A stretch of DNA of 64,000 nt from Collybiopsis luxurians FD-317 M1 (taxonomy: Eukaryota; Basidiomycota; Agaricomycetes; Agaricales; Omphalotaceae): NCBI GenBank assembly GCA_000827265.1, contig KN834780.1:189620-253619 (forward strand), written 5' to 3'. How positions within the stretch are numbered: position 1 is the first letter of the stretch; the number at the start of each line of letters is the position of its first letter. The notes below the pieces were generated by a model. It saw only the letters and a program-made list of their open reading frames with translations. It searched no databases and was not told the origin of the DNA. Positions 36,156 through 47,512 of the stretch are shown here, in pieces. Both the position numbers and the translations under genes were made by a program.

Positions 36156-37164
36156 TGTTATACGAGATCGTTCGAGGAGATGATTGAGAAGGTAACTGTG
36201 GTGATTGCTTCTCGTCCCAAAATCATTTCACCTTTTATACTAGGGAATGGCAACACAAAGTTCGAGTTCGTCAGCGAGCTGCGCGCCGCGTACAATGGCA
36301 TGTCAGCTTGCGAGTCGCTTTGATCAGCATGACAAAGTCCTGCTTACGCCATGCTTAATTACTTGAATTAGAACACGGTAAAAAGGCAAACTTGCTCAGT
36401 CAGCTCCTAATCAACCAGACCTAGATACTTGACGAGCGTCCATCGCGCTAAATACAGTGCAGTACTTTTTACTGAGCACTGAATCAATGGATCGTGCCAA
36501 GGGAACCTAGATCTCGGGAGATTTACGGCGAAAACAGTCATCGGTCAAAGTTGCTGAAGACTCCACGGCCGTTTGGTGTTACTTGAAATCTACACTGATA
36601 GAAATGAATTAATGAGCTTGAAGCGATAATTCGACCCACGCACAGAACTCACCTAACACCTTTACAGTTGCTGTCCATTGACACACCAAGTCAGGTCTTT
36701 ACTAAGCCCAGCTTGTCCATTATGAGCTAAAGAAGAAATGTAAAATATTCAAGACCTAGGTATTTTCAAAGCATCTAGCATTTTTGAATCTCGAGGCGTG
36801 AGCGAGTCAGCTTGAGATGGAGCACAATTGGGGTTATTGCCAGGGTATATTTACCGGCCCACGCCTTCCCGAGCTCCGAAATCTCTCTTCCCCACGCTCA
36901 CTACCTTCCCCAACTTCGTTTCCGCACCTCCGAGTCTACCTTTCATATGGAGCCTCCGCCAGTTCTGAACGATCTCAACGAGAACTCCGGTAATTCTTTG
37001 CAAATTACTCAAAATCGGACGAAGGGCTCGAAATCATTTCCTCTCAATGCAACCGCAGTTCTGGCAGTCGATCTGTTTATCGTTGGGGAGGAGCGATGAA
37101 ATAGTGGATACGAGAGGAAGAGGTTGAGGCGTTCTAACCCGACATATATTGGATAAAATAACGA
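36156..37164. other. duplicated upstream region of OYE copy 2
   Basis: Second copy of the leader repeat (about 36800-37060). An open frame at 36812-37099 follows from repeat sequence and is not supported as a gene. Confidence 0.5.
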
Positions 37165-37490
37165 TTTCGCTCTCGAAAGTTTGCATCAGCTCGTTTATCA
37201 GGTATGTATGGAGAACCTAGCGCCCCGCAGGAAATTTATTCCAGTATCGCATTCACGTCCCTGACTAGTCCCTCATCCCCTGTTTCCTCCTAACGTACGG
37301 CTTTCCTGGTTCTTGCGCCGCAGACTGTCGCTCCAGGCCCGACCCTGCCCTTGGTGTCATTCTCATTTACGTCTCCCTTTCTCTCTACCTCGGATCCTAC
37401 TTCCCCCGCACGCCTACCTATTCATGAGACGAGGAACATAGCGCTTCTCAGATCAGTGCTTGACGAAGAGCCCGAAATCTCAGTTGTGAC
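37165..37490 (+). pseudogene. truncated membrane-gene copy 1
   Basis: Matches the membrane gene (29860-31220) from the end of exon 2 (gtatggagaacctag against gtggagaacctgg) through exon 3 and into exon 4 (actgtcgctccaggcc; ctctacctcggatcctac), then skips to the tail region. Exon 1 and most of exon 2 are missing, replaced by the leader repeat. Frames are broken. Confidence 0.75.
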
Positions 37491-37905
37491 AGCTTCACAC
37501 ATGTATTTTCTCTATCTTATTTTCACGAATCCTATCAGGACTGTGTTTCAGGTTTCCGTCCTTTTCGATCCTCGAACTAGACTTGGTCGCCCTGCGGAGG
37601 TTGCAAAGTACGTCATGATATGGATTTGTTAAACCGTTGAATCATGCTTAGCGCTGCGCCGAACACTTTTCGAGTTGACGAGACCTGCGCGCCTCAGCTA
37701 TGCCGCAGTATTGCGGTACTCTTCACATAATGGGGATTCATGTACCCTGTTCATGCACATACTGACTCGTTTTTAAAGTACTTTAAGTAGCGTGTAGTGG
37801 TAAGGGCTGGGCGCTGAGCCCACATCCACCCCTACTCTGGTTTTCAGAACTCGTCTTGTCAAGCTTCTGTTATCTTCTTTTTCTTTCCTTTGAAGGAGCT
37901 TGAAG

Positions 37906-39639
37906 ATGTATCATGATTTCCCAGCCTGCATCGTATGCGAATCATCAAAGACCAAGCTGCACGTTGTTCCTAGTGCAGATTTTATTGACGTTCCCGATTT
38001 GAAGGCTTGCAAGGACCTACTCACCATGAAGAGTAGGTTCAACGATGCCAATATTCCAAGCTTTTCTGCAGAGGAACGAGTAGAGTTGGATTCCCAAATC
38101 GGGAAAGCTGATGATGCTGTTTCTAGTATGAGGGCGCGCCGTATGCGGCTGGTGAAGATGCTGGATTACTGGAAGGATCCTTCTACTTTCCCAGCATCTT
38201 TTCCGTTTCCGGCCCTCATAGACGAAACTAAGAATGGTCGACGTTGTCCTGTTTGTCAATTGCTACTGGACTCGGATACAGGGAGAGATTTCTCGTTGTA
38301 CCCCCAACTTTTCACAAACCTACCTAGCTCTAAACCCGGCAGAGGGTCGGTTTCTCCTGTTGAACGTTCTGAGGTGGATTCGTTCATTGCACGCGCAAAC
38401 CAAGAAATCCAGAAATATACCGAATCCATCACTCAGTTGGTGCATCAATGCATGCAACTCAAAGAGATCCAAGACCTCTACATCTCCCTATCTTCCCCCA
38501 TCCGAAACCTCCCTCCCGATATCCTAATCGAAATTTTTAAGCACGTCATAACCTCCAAACCTACTCGTTTCATCAATCGAGCATTCCAATCCACGCCCAA
38601 CTGGCTAGGACCAATTTTCGGTCTGACATGGGTATGCTCTTGGTGGAGAGAGATCATCCTCTCTCATAGGGCACTCTGGTCTCGAGCTGAAATTTTTCTG
38701 ATATTCATCTATGATATCACCAATGTCAAAGAGGTTTTTCGGAAATGCCTCTTGCGTGCTGGGTCTGAAACACCTTTGTATCTTACATTGAACCTTTCGC
38801 AAGCGGCACAGACGTTTGACACTTCAGAGGTGCTTGAGTTTTTGGGAGGGGAGTATGCGGGTAGGTGGAAGGAGTTGGAGATTGATATGGATTATTTGGA
38901 AAATGTAGCACCTACATTGGATGCTCTCTGCGCTCATTCGAGTTGGGATAACGCGACGGCGGTGGAGCGTCTAACTGTTCGATTTCACGCCCCAAACGTG
39001 CAGGACCTTCCTGGAATCTTTCAGAAAGCTTCGCCGCTTCCACGGAAGTTCCCTAGGTTGCGGTATTTGGAAATACCTCACCTTTATACTTCGGATATAC
39101 TTGATTTGGGAAATTTGCAGGTCCTGAACATACTCGGAGATTATCACATCGATGGACCGGGGGCCCTAAGCCTTGTTGTTCTATTCGAAAAATGTCCGCA
39201 GCTGAAGAAGTTGTCATTGGGTCGGATTCTGAGGGCTGAAAGAGAGGGAAGGGGAAATGAGTTTTCGGTGACACTCAAGGACCCCCTTGTTCATACGAGT
39301 CTCTCCGCCTTGAGCATCAACTGCGTAGACGATCGTTGTGGGAATTCAGCACGCTTTGGTGGCATTTGGGAGCTCATTCGTCTGCCGAATCTTGAAGATT
39401 TATCGGTTTCCGTTCAAGCGAGTAAGTGGGAGAATGTTGAAGGTTTTATGGATGGTTTGAAGAGGGTGTTGATTGATTCAGGATGTGTTTTGAGGAAGAT
39501 GTCTTTGGATCTGGGACCATTTTTGGGGGATGGTAATGGAGCTATTGGGGACTCTTTTTTGCAAGGGTTAAATATCAAAGGAGATGAGGGAGGTCTGACT
39601 TTAGCCACATGGGCAGAGTCACGAAGCAGTCAGCCTTAG
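37906..39639 (+). CDS. F-box protein, single exon, 577 aa
   Basis: A single open frame from ATG 37906 to the stop at 39639. The N-terminal part has CIVCESSKTK and, near residue 110, CPVCQLLLDSD, two CxxC pairs. A helical stretch follows, then the F-box near residue 200 (LPPDILIEIFKHVITSKP) with the usual tryptophans after it (LTWVCSWWREIILSHRALW). The C-terminal half shows leucine-rich, LRR-like strands (LRYLEIPHL, LKKLSLGRI, LEDLSVSVQ). Expected role: substrate adaptor of an SCF ubiquitin ligase. This class is very numerous in Agaricomycetes, and partner or target cannot be inferred. A decayed relative lies at 25060-25417, and its last codons recur beside the second membrane-family gene at 45497. 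Confidence 0.88.
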   Translation: MYHDFPACIVCESSKTKLHVVPSADFIDVPDLKACKDLLTMKSRFNDANIPSFSAEERVELDSQIGKADDAVSSMRARRMRLVKMLDYWKDPSTFPASFPFPALIDETKNGRRCPVCQLLLDSDTGRDFSLYPQLFTNLPSSKPGRGSVSPVERSEVDSFIARANQEIQKYTESITQLVHQCMQLKEIQDLYISLSSPIRNLPPDILIEIFKHVITSKPTRFINRAFQSTPNWLGPIFGLTWVCSWWREIILSHRALWSRAEIFLIFIYDITNVKEVFRKCLLRAGSETPLYLTLNLSQAAQTFDTSEVLEFLGGEYAGRWKELEIDMDYLENVAPTLDALCAHSSWDNATAVERLTVRFHAPNVQDLPGIFQKASPLPRKFPRLRYLEIPHLYTSDILDLGNLQVLNILGDYHIDGPGALSLVVLFEKCPQLKKLSLGRILRAEREGRGNEFSVTLKDPLVHTSLSALSINCVDDRCGNSARFGGIWELIRLPNLEDLSVSVQASKWENVEGFMDGLKRVLIDSGCVLRKMSLDLGPFLGDGNGAIGDSFLQGLNIKGDEGGLTLATWAESRSSQP

Positions 39640-39867
39640 CGGGGATTGCTCACATTCTAGGATAGCGTACCTTTTCTGAATTGGTTCTTCTAATTTTATA
39701 AATTGGACTTTTTGGTTTCGAGTTCTCTCGATGCAAGGTTGAAAGACCAGGAAAACTTGCTCTGTTGAACATAGCTAGTAATATAATTATATACTAATAT
39801 AATACTAGGGAATATTAATTGAGAACCAGCCCCAAGCATAGGTATAACAAGGATTCTGGACCTGTTT

Positions 39868-41570
39868 CTAAATGTGCGGGAAGTAACTGGCCCACCGGAC
39901 TGTTTGCAAAGAATTATCGGGTAAATTGACCGTCATCACTAGTATCAGTGTAACTAGTGCGATCCTGCCCAGAACAGTGACAAATATCCAAATGCCCTTC
40001 AACAATGATAGACCAATACGGCACAGGCATCGTGTTCTGCGTCCTTTTGAGCGGGAATTCAAGTATAAGAAAGCAGACATGAAAGCAAATATGCCAACAG
40101 CACAGATGGCAGGTATGTAAACTGTGAGAGCATTCATGAAATCAAGCACAGTCTGTGGATGATCCTGAATATTTTGTAACTGTTCCAAGGTAGCTATGTT
40201 CACGGTGTCCTTCCCCATAGTGAAAAGCCGCCGGAACAAAAGGGCAATGTCCAGAGGGAATGGTATAAACAGCGCTATTGAGGAATACAGTTGCATTGCA
40301 ATGAGTTCCATGTCAGATGTAAATAAGAGCCCCAAGAAGCCAGAAGACTGCGAGTCCAAGTGCTGATGAATTTCAAAAGATGAGATTTTGCGCCAATGTT
40401 TCTTTGGGAGATTGTGAAGTTTGTCGTAAATCTTTTCCAGACCATTACATGGCAGAAGAACAATGAGGTACACCAAAAACAGGAAGTATTTGGTGAAAGG
40501 TCGTGCTTCCTGGAAATTTACTTCGTAGGAAGTCCACATTTCCGCCACTGCATCTGAGGAAAAAGGTCTTCGGCAGTGATTCCACGCTTTCTGGAGTCTG
40601 CCAGTAGTGGATTGCGTTTCTGCTTCGCATGAGCTGAGAGCAGATTGTGACTTTGTTGAAGGAGGCAGAAGAGAAGATTCAGGAGAATATATGTGACCTT
40701 TTTCAGTTTGAATTGAGCTCTGCACCTGATCCTGAGCTGCTACCTTTGGATATGCTACCTGGATTCGAATGTGACAGCTAACACCCTGCGGTTTGTCCCA
40801 ACTAAAGAAGAGCGCGATGATAAAAGTGACTGTATAGAGAATTGTCGTCGCCTCAAAGTCGGTTATATATAGCTTTTGAGTCCATCTGCACAGCAGCTGA
40901 ACAATAAACCAGCTAGTCTGTCCAACCGCCACAAGTTTAGAGAAGGCATCGCTGTGACTACGATCCGCAATCTCACGCTCGGGCAGATGCCCAATGAAAG
41001 ATGCATGAGCAGCGAGCGAGTGTTGGTTCAAACCACTGCCAAGCTCTGAGTTGGAAGTGATATCGGCAGAAGGGGTGTCAAAGTATTCGATAATGTCTTG
41101 TTCCTCCTTCCAAGTGGCTTCTGGAGGAATCAAGCGAAGGACGCAAATAAAATCGTCGTCATTATAGAGAGCGAAGCCCCCCATGAGTGCAAAGAATGCA
41201 TGTTTCTTTGACCAGCCTTCCGTACGGAATCCTACATATACCAGAAAGCATTTCAGCATGCAGATCATGAACAGAAGGATGAAATAGATTAAAGAGAAGC
41301 CTGCTTACTTGCTGCAAGCTTCCTTGCTGAGAACCATTCTCGTGCAGCCCTCACTACCATTACTTCTGGGGCAAACAAAGCCACTAACACGAGTCCCACC
41401 TTTCGGCTAAGGGTCCTCCAGAACCTTTCATCTGGTGCCGGAAGATTAGGCTGGATGATGACCCATGTAGATGCGACAAGTACACCAATGCAGCTCCAAA
41501 GAATCTGTGACAGAGTGCGACAACTATGGATGTTATCGCAGCTATCAGGAATGATATTCAAGTCGAACAT
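39868..41570 (-). CDS. Agaricomycete multi-pass membrane protein family, copy 1 (541 aa)
   Basis: Exons 41570-41309 and 41231-39868 sum to 542 codons across a 77-bp intron. Family marks: CRTLSQILWSCIGVLVASTWV near the start, LALFAPEVM-type second helix (VGLVLVALFAPEVMVVRAAREW), GWSKKHAFFALMGGFALY, DAFSKLVAVGQTSWFIVQLL, and SWDKPQGVSCHI. About eight hydrophobic helices can be counted, mostly in the ends. This is the large mushroom-specific family usually left as hypothetical; I know no function. It probably sits in plasma or internal membrane. First of three tandem copies on the same strand, all intact. Confidence 0.85.
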
Positions 41571-43099
41571 GGATAAAGAGTAAGGCGGTCACCAGGACAG
41601 ATAAGAAGGAAGACAATGAGAGTGAACTGGTCGCTGGGACCACGATAAAGAGCGGGGATAAAAAAAGAGAAATTAAGAACGAGGAAACTAGTTAGGGACT
41701 GTAGCTATCATATAAGCTATGGTCAAGCGTCTAATCGTATAATAGGTCCGGTTATACGGGATATTATTGGTATGGAAGTATACTTCGCTCAACTTCAATA
41801 TATATACATTGACGTGCATAGGCATCACAAGAAGTGCAACACATTAGCTTGGTGCACAGTAACTCTACAAGAAATGCGACACATTGGCTTGGCGCATAAT
41901 TCTACCTCCCGATTGCTACTCACTTTGATGATATATACACGGAAATGAGATTGATGCGCCCTCCTCAACAAGCGATGTCCAAGCAAAAAAAAAATGTTAC
42001 AGAAGCGTTTTGAGTTTCAGATACTGCATACAGAAATCCGAAGTCTTTTAGCCACTTACCTTTAGTTAAAGCAAAACTATGACTGAACTCAGACCATGAT
42101 GAGCACTTGAGTTTGATGATGGAATGAGTCTAGTCAGGCCATCGGGATGGACACTTTAGCGAGTAGCCGTTGTGAGCGTGCTGTTATGGTTCGGGACGCC
42201 CGGCATGAATTGAGAAATAAAGAGGAATCAGCAGAGAATTATAAGAGCCAATTTGACTAGGGAATGATCTACATACAAACTGAGTACATATACACAAGTA
42301 AATGTATCAAACACGGATCTTGTGAAACACTCAGAAACAATGACGAAAATGTATACCAATCAAACTTAGGGGCAGAGCTTTGCTATAGCCCAAAACACTC
42401 CGGATAGATAGTGGATAGCACTCCGGATGGATAGTGGATAGATTATACACGCTCCATGCAGGTGGGGTCCCGCAAGGGTACAGCCGATCCCAGAGTGCGA
42501 CCAAGGCGAGCTCAACCCGATTGAGATGGTAGACCCAGGTCCCGCATCCGAGTAAAAGTACAGCGGTAGTAGAAAGTACAGCAGTGGGAAGTACTACAAT
42601 CAGGAGAAAGAAAATAACTATACGCCGTCTCGACGAATAAAAAATTCATTTGAACCCTCAGACTCATCTAAGGCAGAACCCAAAAGCCGTCGCCACGCGC
42701 AGACGGCGTTGTGAACAAACTCAGCGGTGGGGATAACTCGATCCCAATGGAAAATGAGCATCTTTGAGTAGTGGAGTGCTGCTGGACACACCAGTAAGAT
42801 AATCAAGCCCATATCATGAAAAACAATTCAGAAAAAACGAGGATAAAAAGAAAAAGAAAAAAAGATGGCAGGCACATGGAAATACCGGCCAGTGATACGT
42901 GGAGTAAATAGAAAATCAAACAGAGACCGGGTGAAATTGCATAGGTGAAGTGAAAGACAAAAACCACCGGCGAAGAATGAGCTGGCACAGGCGGATGTCA
43001 TGCGTAAGCAAATCAGTGGGACGCTCAGGTATGCGCGCAGTCTGCTTGGTCTTCTCCTGTTGAATAGCCTCCCGCAATCATAGATCAAGTCCGATTAAT
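41571..43099. other. intergenic with short direct repeats
   Basis: Contains an imperfect 40-bp direct duplication at about 41828-41908 and a 23-bp one at 42396-42440. The block at 42065-42150 is similar to 48050-48150 and 51005-51100, so this spacer was copied with the membrane genes. No gene supported. Confidence 0.5.
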
Positions 43100-43514
43100 C
43101 GATACCAAGAAATTCGAGACCTGGGTAAGCATGTTGAAAGCATGAGAGAGGCTTGAGATAAAGCACTTGGCAGGGCGCCGGGCCGCGCCTGCCCGAACTT
43201 CGAGATCTTTCTCTTCCTCCGTTTCATACTTTTCATACGAAACCTCCGCCAGTTGAACGATCTCAACGACAAGACCCCAGCAAGCTTCTGAAAAATCAGT
43301 AGTACATTATACTCAGAATAGGATGACGGCCAGGGTTCGAGATTGTTTCCTTTCAATGCACCCGCACTTCTGGGCCCTGGCGGTCAATCTATTTATCGCT
43401 AGGGGAGCGACGGAATAGTGATACAAGACGAACAGGTTGAGGCGCTCTTACCCGAAATATACATTATATATTAATGCAATCTGACGCCAACGTGTCAACC
43501 CACAGTAGTTTTCC
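43100..43514. repeat. third copy of the leader repeat
   Basis: Resembles 33950-34207 and 36790-37150 (degenerate gttgaacgatctcaacga; cctttcaatgcacccgcact; gttgaggcgctctta). Here it has no Old Yellow Enzyme gene beside it, but it is followed by a truncated membrane-gene copy as at 37165. Confidence 0.65.
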
Positions 43515-44110
43515 TCATACTCAGGACAATTTTGGAACCGGTGGATAAGATGACGGTTTAGCGCTTAGCTCTCGAAAGGTTGCATCGGCACATTCATCAT
43601 GTATATGTGGAGAAGGCTCTATAGATGTGTGTGACCCGTTTTTGACGGAATACGGAAAAGCTGACCATACATTTAGGTGGCGGTTCCGCCCAGCGCCCCG
43701 CAGAGAATTCACTTCGGTATCCTGTTCACCTTGCCAAGTCCTCCCCCGCTTCCCGCTTCCCTGCGAGGCTGCGACATACAGCATTCTTGAATGTTGCACC
43801 ACAGACTGTCGCTCCAGGCCCCTATCATTAGTGACATTCTTAATTACGTCGTCCTTTCTTTCTACCTCAGATCCTACCAAACTCCGAGGTGTTGGCACCA
43901 TATTCTCATTCTTGAATCTGGAATCCTCGCCGCCATTCTTGCTGTGGAAACTTTCGCGACCAGGTTCAATCCTGCCATACCTGCAGTTCCGAACAAATGT
44001 ATGAAATTTTTCCTTCTTCCTTCCCCGCATGTTTGTCTATTCATGAGACGAGGAACATTACTCGCTTATCGGATCAGCACTTGACGACGAGCCCGGAATA
44101 CAAGCTCGAC
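43515..44110 (+). pseudogene. truncated membrane-gene copy 2
   Basis: Matches the membrane gene from mid exon 2 (ccggtggataagatgac) through exon 3 (ttccgcccag) and exon 4 (actgtcgctccaggcc; cttgaatctggaat), with the same acceptor context. Frameshifts and the loss of exon 1 make it non-functional. Confidence 0.78.
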
Positions 44111-44594
44111 GTATACATACCAGGGACTCGCATAACACATACCGTACGTCCTCGCCACTACATTCCGCCTCCACCTTGCCTTACGTATCCTGCTTATATG
44201 TGCCTAAGATTTTACGCCCATGTCTTCCCTTTGTGTCTGTCCATCCTCTATGTCTGTCCATCCTCTGTGTCTCGTCCCATTTAAATTTAATACCTAATCC
44301 TGTAAGGACTCGAGTGCAGTGTACAACTCTCTTTTCCTCGATTATTACAGGTTGCTTTTTGTAAAAATTTACAGCGGTGCACTTTCGGCGCACGTTGGCC
44401 TTGCAGCCGCAGGGGCACGTTGAATTGGTCAGATCTTTTCCTTTGACAATATTTCCAAAACTCTGCCTACAAGCTCGGTAGTTGATAAATATTTCTGATA
44501 CACTGATAAAGAATTTGCCCGAAACTGAATAACGTGTTCAATACTCACAGTTTCTGAACACGTTCGGTGCAATATTTTTTGTTCAGATTGAACA
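44111..44594. other. intergenic
   Basis: A CT-rich stretch with tgtctgtccatcctc repeated near 44235-44270. No gene seen. Confidence 0.4.
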
Positions 44595-45496
44595 GCATAA
44601 GATCCAAGACGAACGCAGCCGCAGACACCGATGACAGTTGTTCCCGCTGGAGTCAAAGGGAGAGGCTCGAACAATAACGTTCGTCTGATACCTTGGATAT
44701 ACACCTTCTAGATGGGACGGATAGTCCTCGTCGGCGCGGGCACGCGCATAGTAATTCAGTGACGACGACAATGGCTGTTGATCCTTCTTCCCTTGCTCAT
44801 CAGGACCTGACGAGCCAGTTGACGAGTGCGGAGATTATTGCGCATTCTTTGCAAAAGGCTTTGGTGCCGCCGCCGGAATCGCCTTTGGAGTTGGCGGCTG
44901 CTGCGAGGGATGCGATTCAGGCTATTGTGTTTAGGTTGAGGTGACGTGCGGGTTGCAGGTGGAGCGGGTGCAGGTGGGCCAGGTACGGGTAGGGCGCAGG
45001 GTGATGGGGAACTACATCTACAACAACATAAAGATTTAGATCGGCAGGCATTACTCGCAATGAAGGGTATCTCATCACGCTACGTCGTTCAAACTGTCCG
45101 GAACTTGTTATGCGTCTCGGCGGTGCCGATGACGAGTATCCCTTCTTCGGTTCTACCGAAAGGGTATACATCCCCGTTTTCGAATCTACACCCCGACAAC
45201 GCTTCGAATTCACGAAATCCCAACAACACTTCCACTCATTCCTCATCCTCGAGGACACAAGACCGCACTCGTCCTCTCACCCCAACGCGCCTCTCAAGCC
45301 CGGCCAGCGAAAAATGACGGCGGGTTGGGGAGGTGGATGCTGCGAGAGTGTGGTGATTGATACGCCGCCTACGCAGCAGCAGAAGTCCAATTTGACTTCC
45401 AACTCCAACTTGAGTATCGGTATGGGACACCACTCGACGTCCTCGTCTGAGGGACTACTGTCCTTGTCGAGCTTTTCGATCACTCTGGATTATTAA
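44595..45496 (+). pseudogene. RasGEF (CDC25-like) gene fragment
   Basis: Starts with gttcccgctggagtcaaagg, which matches the intact gene at 63740, and continues with SPRRRGHAHSNS, LTSQLTSAEIIAH and LQKALVPPPESPLELAAAARDAIQAIV. Further on, another frame gives VVQTVRNLLCVSAVP, a segment typical of fungal CDC25-type exchange factors, and a Ser/Asn-rich stretch. Stops and frame changes separate the pieces, and neither the SH3 nor the catalytic GEF domain is present. A dead partial duplicate. Confidence 0.8.
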
Positions 45497-45834
45497 ATGT
45501 CGAAGGAGATCAGGGAGGTCTGACTTTGGGCGAGAGGAGTTATGAAGCAGTGGTTACTTGCATTAGCGTTTCTCTTCGAGACTGGTTCTAATTTCTTTGT
45601 CATGAACTGTACTTGAAGTGTACAAAATTTTCTGGTAATGTTACTAATATACTAGGGTTTTTCATGTGTAATCATCTCCCAGACCAGTTTTGCGATGCAA
45701 ATGCCAAGTGCAGTTTAGGGTTATTTTGGGAAGGGCCTTGCCTTGGAATATATATATAGTAATATGCTAGTTCAGTGAATATTAATAGAGAGCGAACCAT
45801 AAGCATTAGTACAACAGGTATTCTGGACTTGTTT

Positions 45835-47512
45835 CTAGATGTGGGGGAAAGAAATGGCCCACTGGACTGTTTGCAAAGAAGTATAGGGCAGATTGATCGT
45901 TGTCACTACCGTCAACATGACTAAAGCAATCCTACCAAGAATGGTGACCAATATTAAGCTACCCATCAAGAATGAAACCACAATGCGATACAGGCATCGT
46001 ATCCTGCGCGGCCATTCTTTTGCACGAGGGTCTAAATATTTCAAAGAATAATATATAGGAGAGGAGATGGTAGGTATAAGAAGTCCAAAACCCCGTATGA
46101 AACGATCCACAGTCAGTTGATGATCCAGAAAACCTTGTAACTGCTTCAAGGCGGCTACGTTCGTAGTGTCCTTTTCCATAGCTCTGATCTGGGAAAAAGT
46201 GGCATTGTTTGAAATGAATAACCTCCACACCATGAATGCAAACAACCAGGCTGTTATATCAGTTTCAATGATAAATGCCAATGCTAACCCATGAGAAGGT
46301 TTCAAGTGCTGATCAAATTCAAAAGATGAAATTTTGTGCCGATGTCTCTCCGGGGGATTGTGAAGTTTAAGGTAAATCTTTTCCAGACAATTACATGGCA
46401 GAAGAAAGATGGCATACACCAAGATTAGGAAGAATTTGGAAAGCGGTTGTACTTCTTGGAAGTCTCCTTCATAGTAAGTCCACATTTCGGCCACTGCATT
46501 TGAAGAGAAAGGTCTTCGACAAGATCTCCACACTTTCCGGAGCCCACCAAGAGTGGACTGCATCCATACTTCATGTGAGCTGAACAAAGGTTCTGATTTT
46601 TCTGAAGAAGGCAGAGGAGAAAATCCAGGAGAATATGTGTGACCTTCTTCAGTTTGAATTGAGCTTTGCACCCGCAGCGCCTGATACTGAGCTGCTAGCT
46701 TCGAATCTGTTACCTGGATTCGAATGTGACAGCTAACCCCCTGCGGTTTGTTCCACCAAATGAAGCGCATGATGATAAAGACAACTGCATAGAAAATTAT
46801 CACAACCTCAAAGTCGGTTATATGCAGATTTTGCCTCCATCTATAAAACAGCTGAACGACAAACCAGCTTGTTTGTCCAAGTGCCACAAGTTTAGAGAAG
46901 GCATCGGTGTGATCACGATCCCCAATTTCACGTTCGGACATATGCCCAATGAAGGATGCATGAGCAGCAAATGATCGTTGGTCCAAACCATTGCCAAGCT
47001 CTGAGTCGGAAGTGATATCGGCAGAAGGGGTGTCAAAGTAATTGACGATACTTTCTTTCTCCTCTGAAGTGGCATCTGGAGGAATCAAGCGAAGGACGCA
47101 AATGAAATCATCGCCATCATAGAGAGCAAAACCCCCCATGAGTGCAAAGAATGCATGTTTTTTTGACCATCCTTCTGCACGAAATCCTACATATACCGGA
47201 AAGTGCTTCAACATGCAGATTCAGAGTGAAACAACAAACACACTTACTCTTTGAGAGCTTCCTTACTGAAATCCATTCTCGTGCAGCCCACAATACCATC
47301 ACTTCGGGTGCAATGAAAGCCACTAACATGAGTCCCACCTTTCGGTTGAGGGTCCTCCAGAAGCTTTCATCCGGTGGTGGGAGGTTAGGATGGGTGATGA
47401 CCCATGTGGATGCCACAAGGACACCAATGCAGCTCCAAAGAATTTGTGACAGAGTGCGACAGCTATGGATGTCATCGCAAGGAACTGTGGTGTCTGGGAC
47501 AATGTTGAACAT
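45835..47512 (-). CDS. Agaricomycete multi-pass membrane protein family, copy 2 (538 aa)
   Basis: Exons 47512-47248 and 47186-45835 sum to 539 codons across a 61-bp intron at the same position and phase as in copy 1. Same marks (CRTLSQILWSCIGVLVASTWV, GWSKKHAFFALMGGFALY, DAFSKLVALGQTSWFVVQLF). The start MFNIVPD aligns with MFDLNIIPD of copy 1; a longer frame upstream exists but has no counterpart in the other copies. The middle Ser-rich linker and C-terminal helices diverge most. Confidence 0.85.

Larger units (their letters stand above)
31318..37100. repeat. tandem duplication of the OYE unit (two copies of about 2.9 kb)
   Basis: Units run about 31318-34207 and 34208-37100, each with the 3' flank, the gene and the upstream leader. 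Similarity extends through introns and flanks, so the duplication is recent relative to the other families here. Confidence 0.8.

Noticed and set aside
36812..37099. 95-residue frame in the leader repeat
   Set aside because: The other two copies of the repeat do not keep the frame.
42460..42560. G/C-rich block with tRNA-like look
   Set aside because: No cloverleaf with matching acceptor stem and no proper B-box could be drawn.
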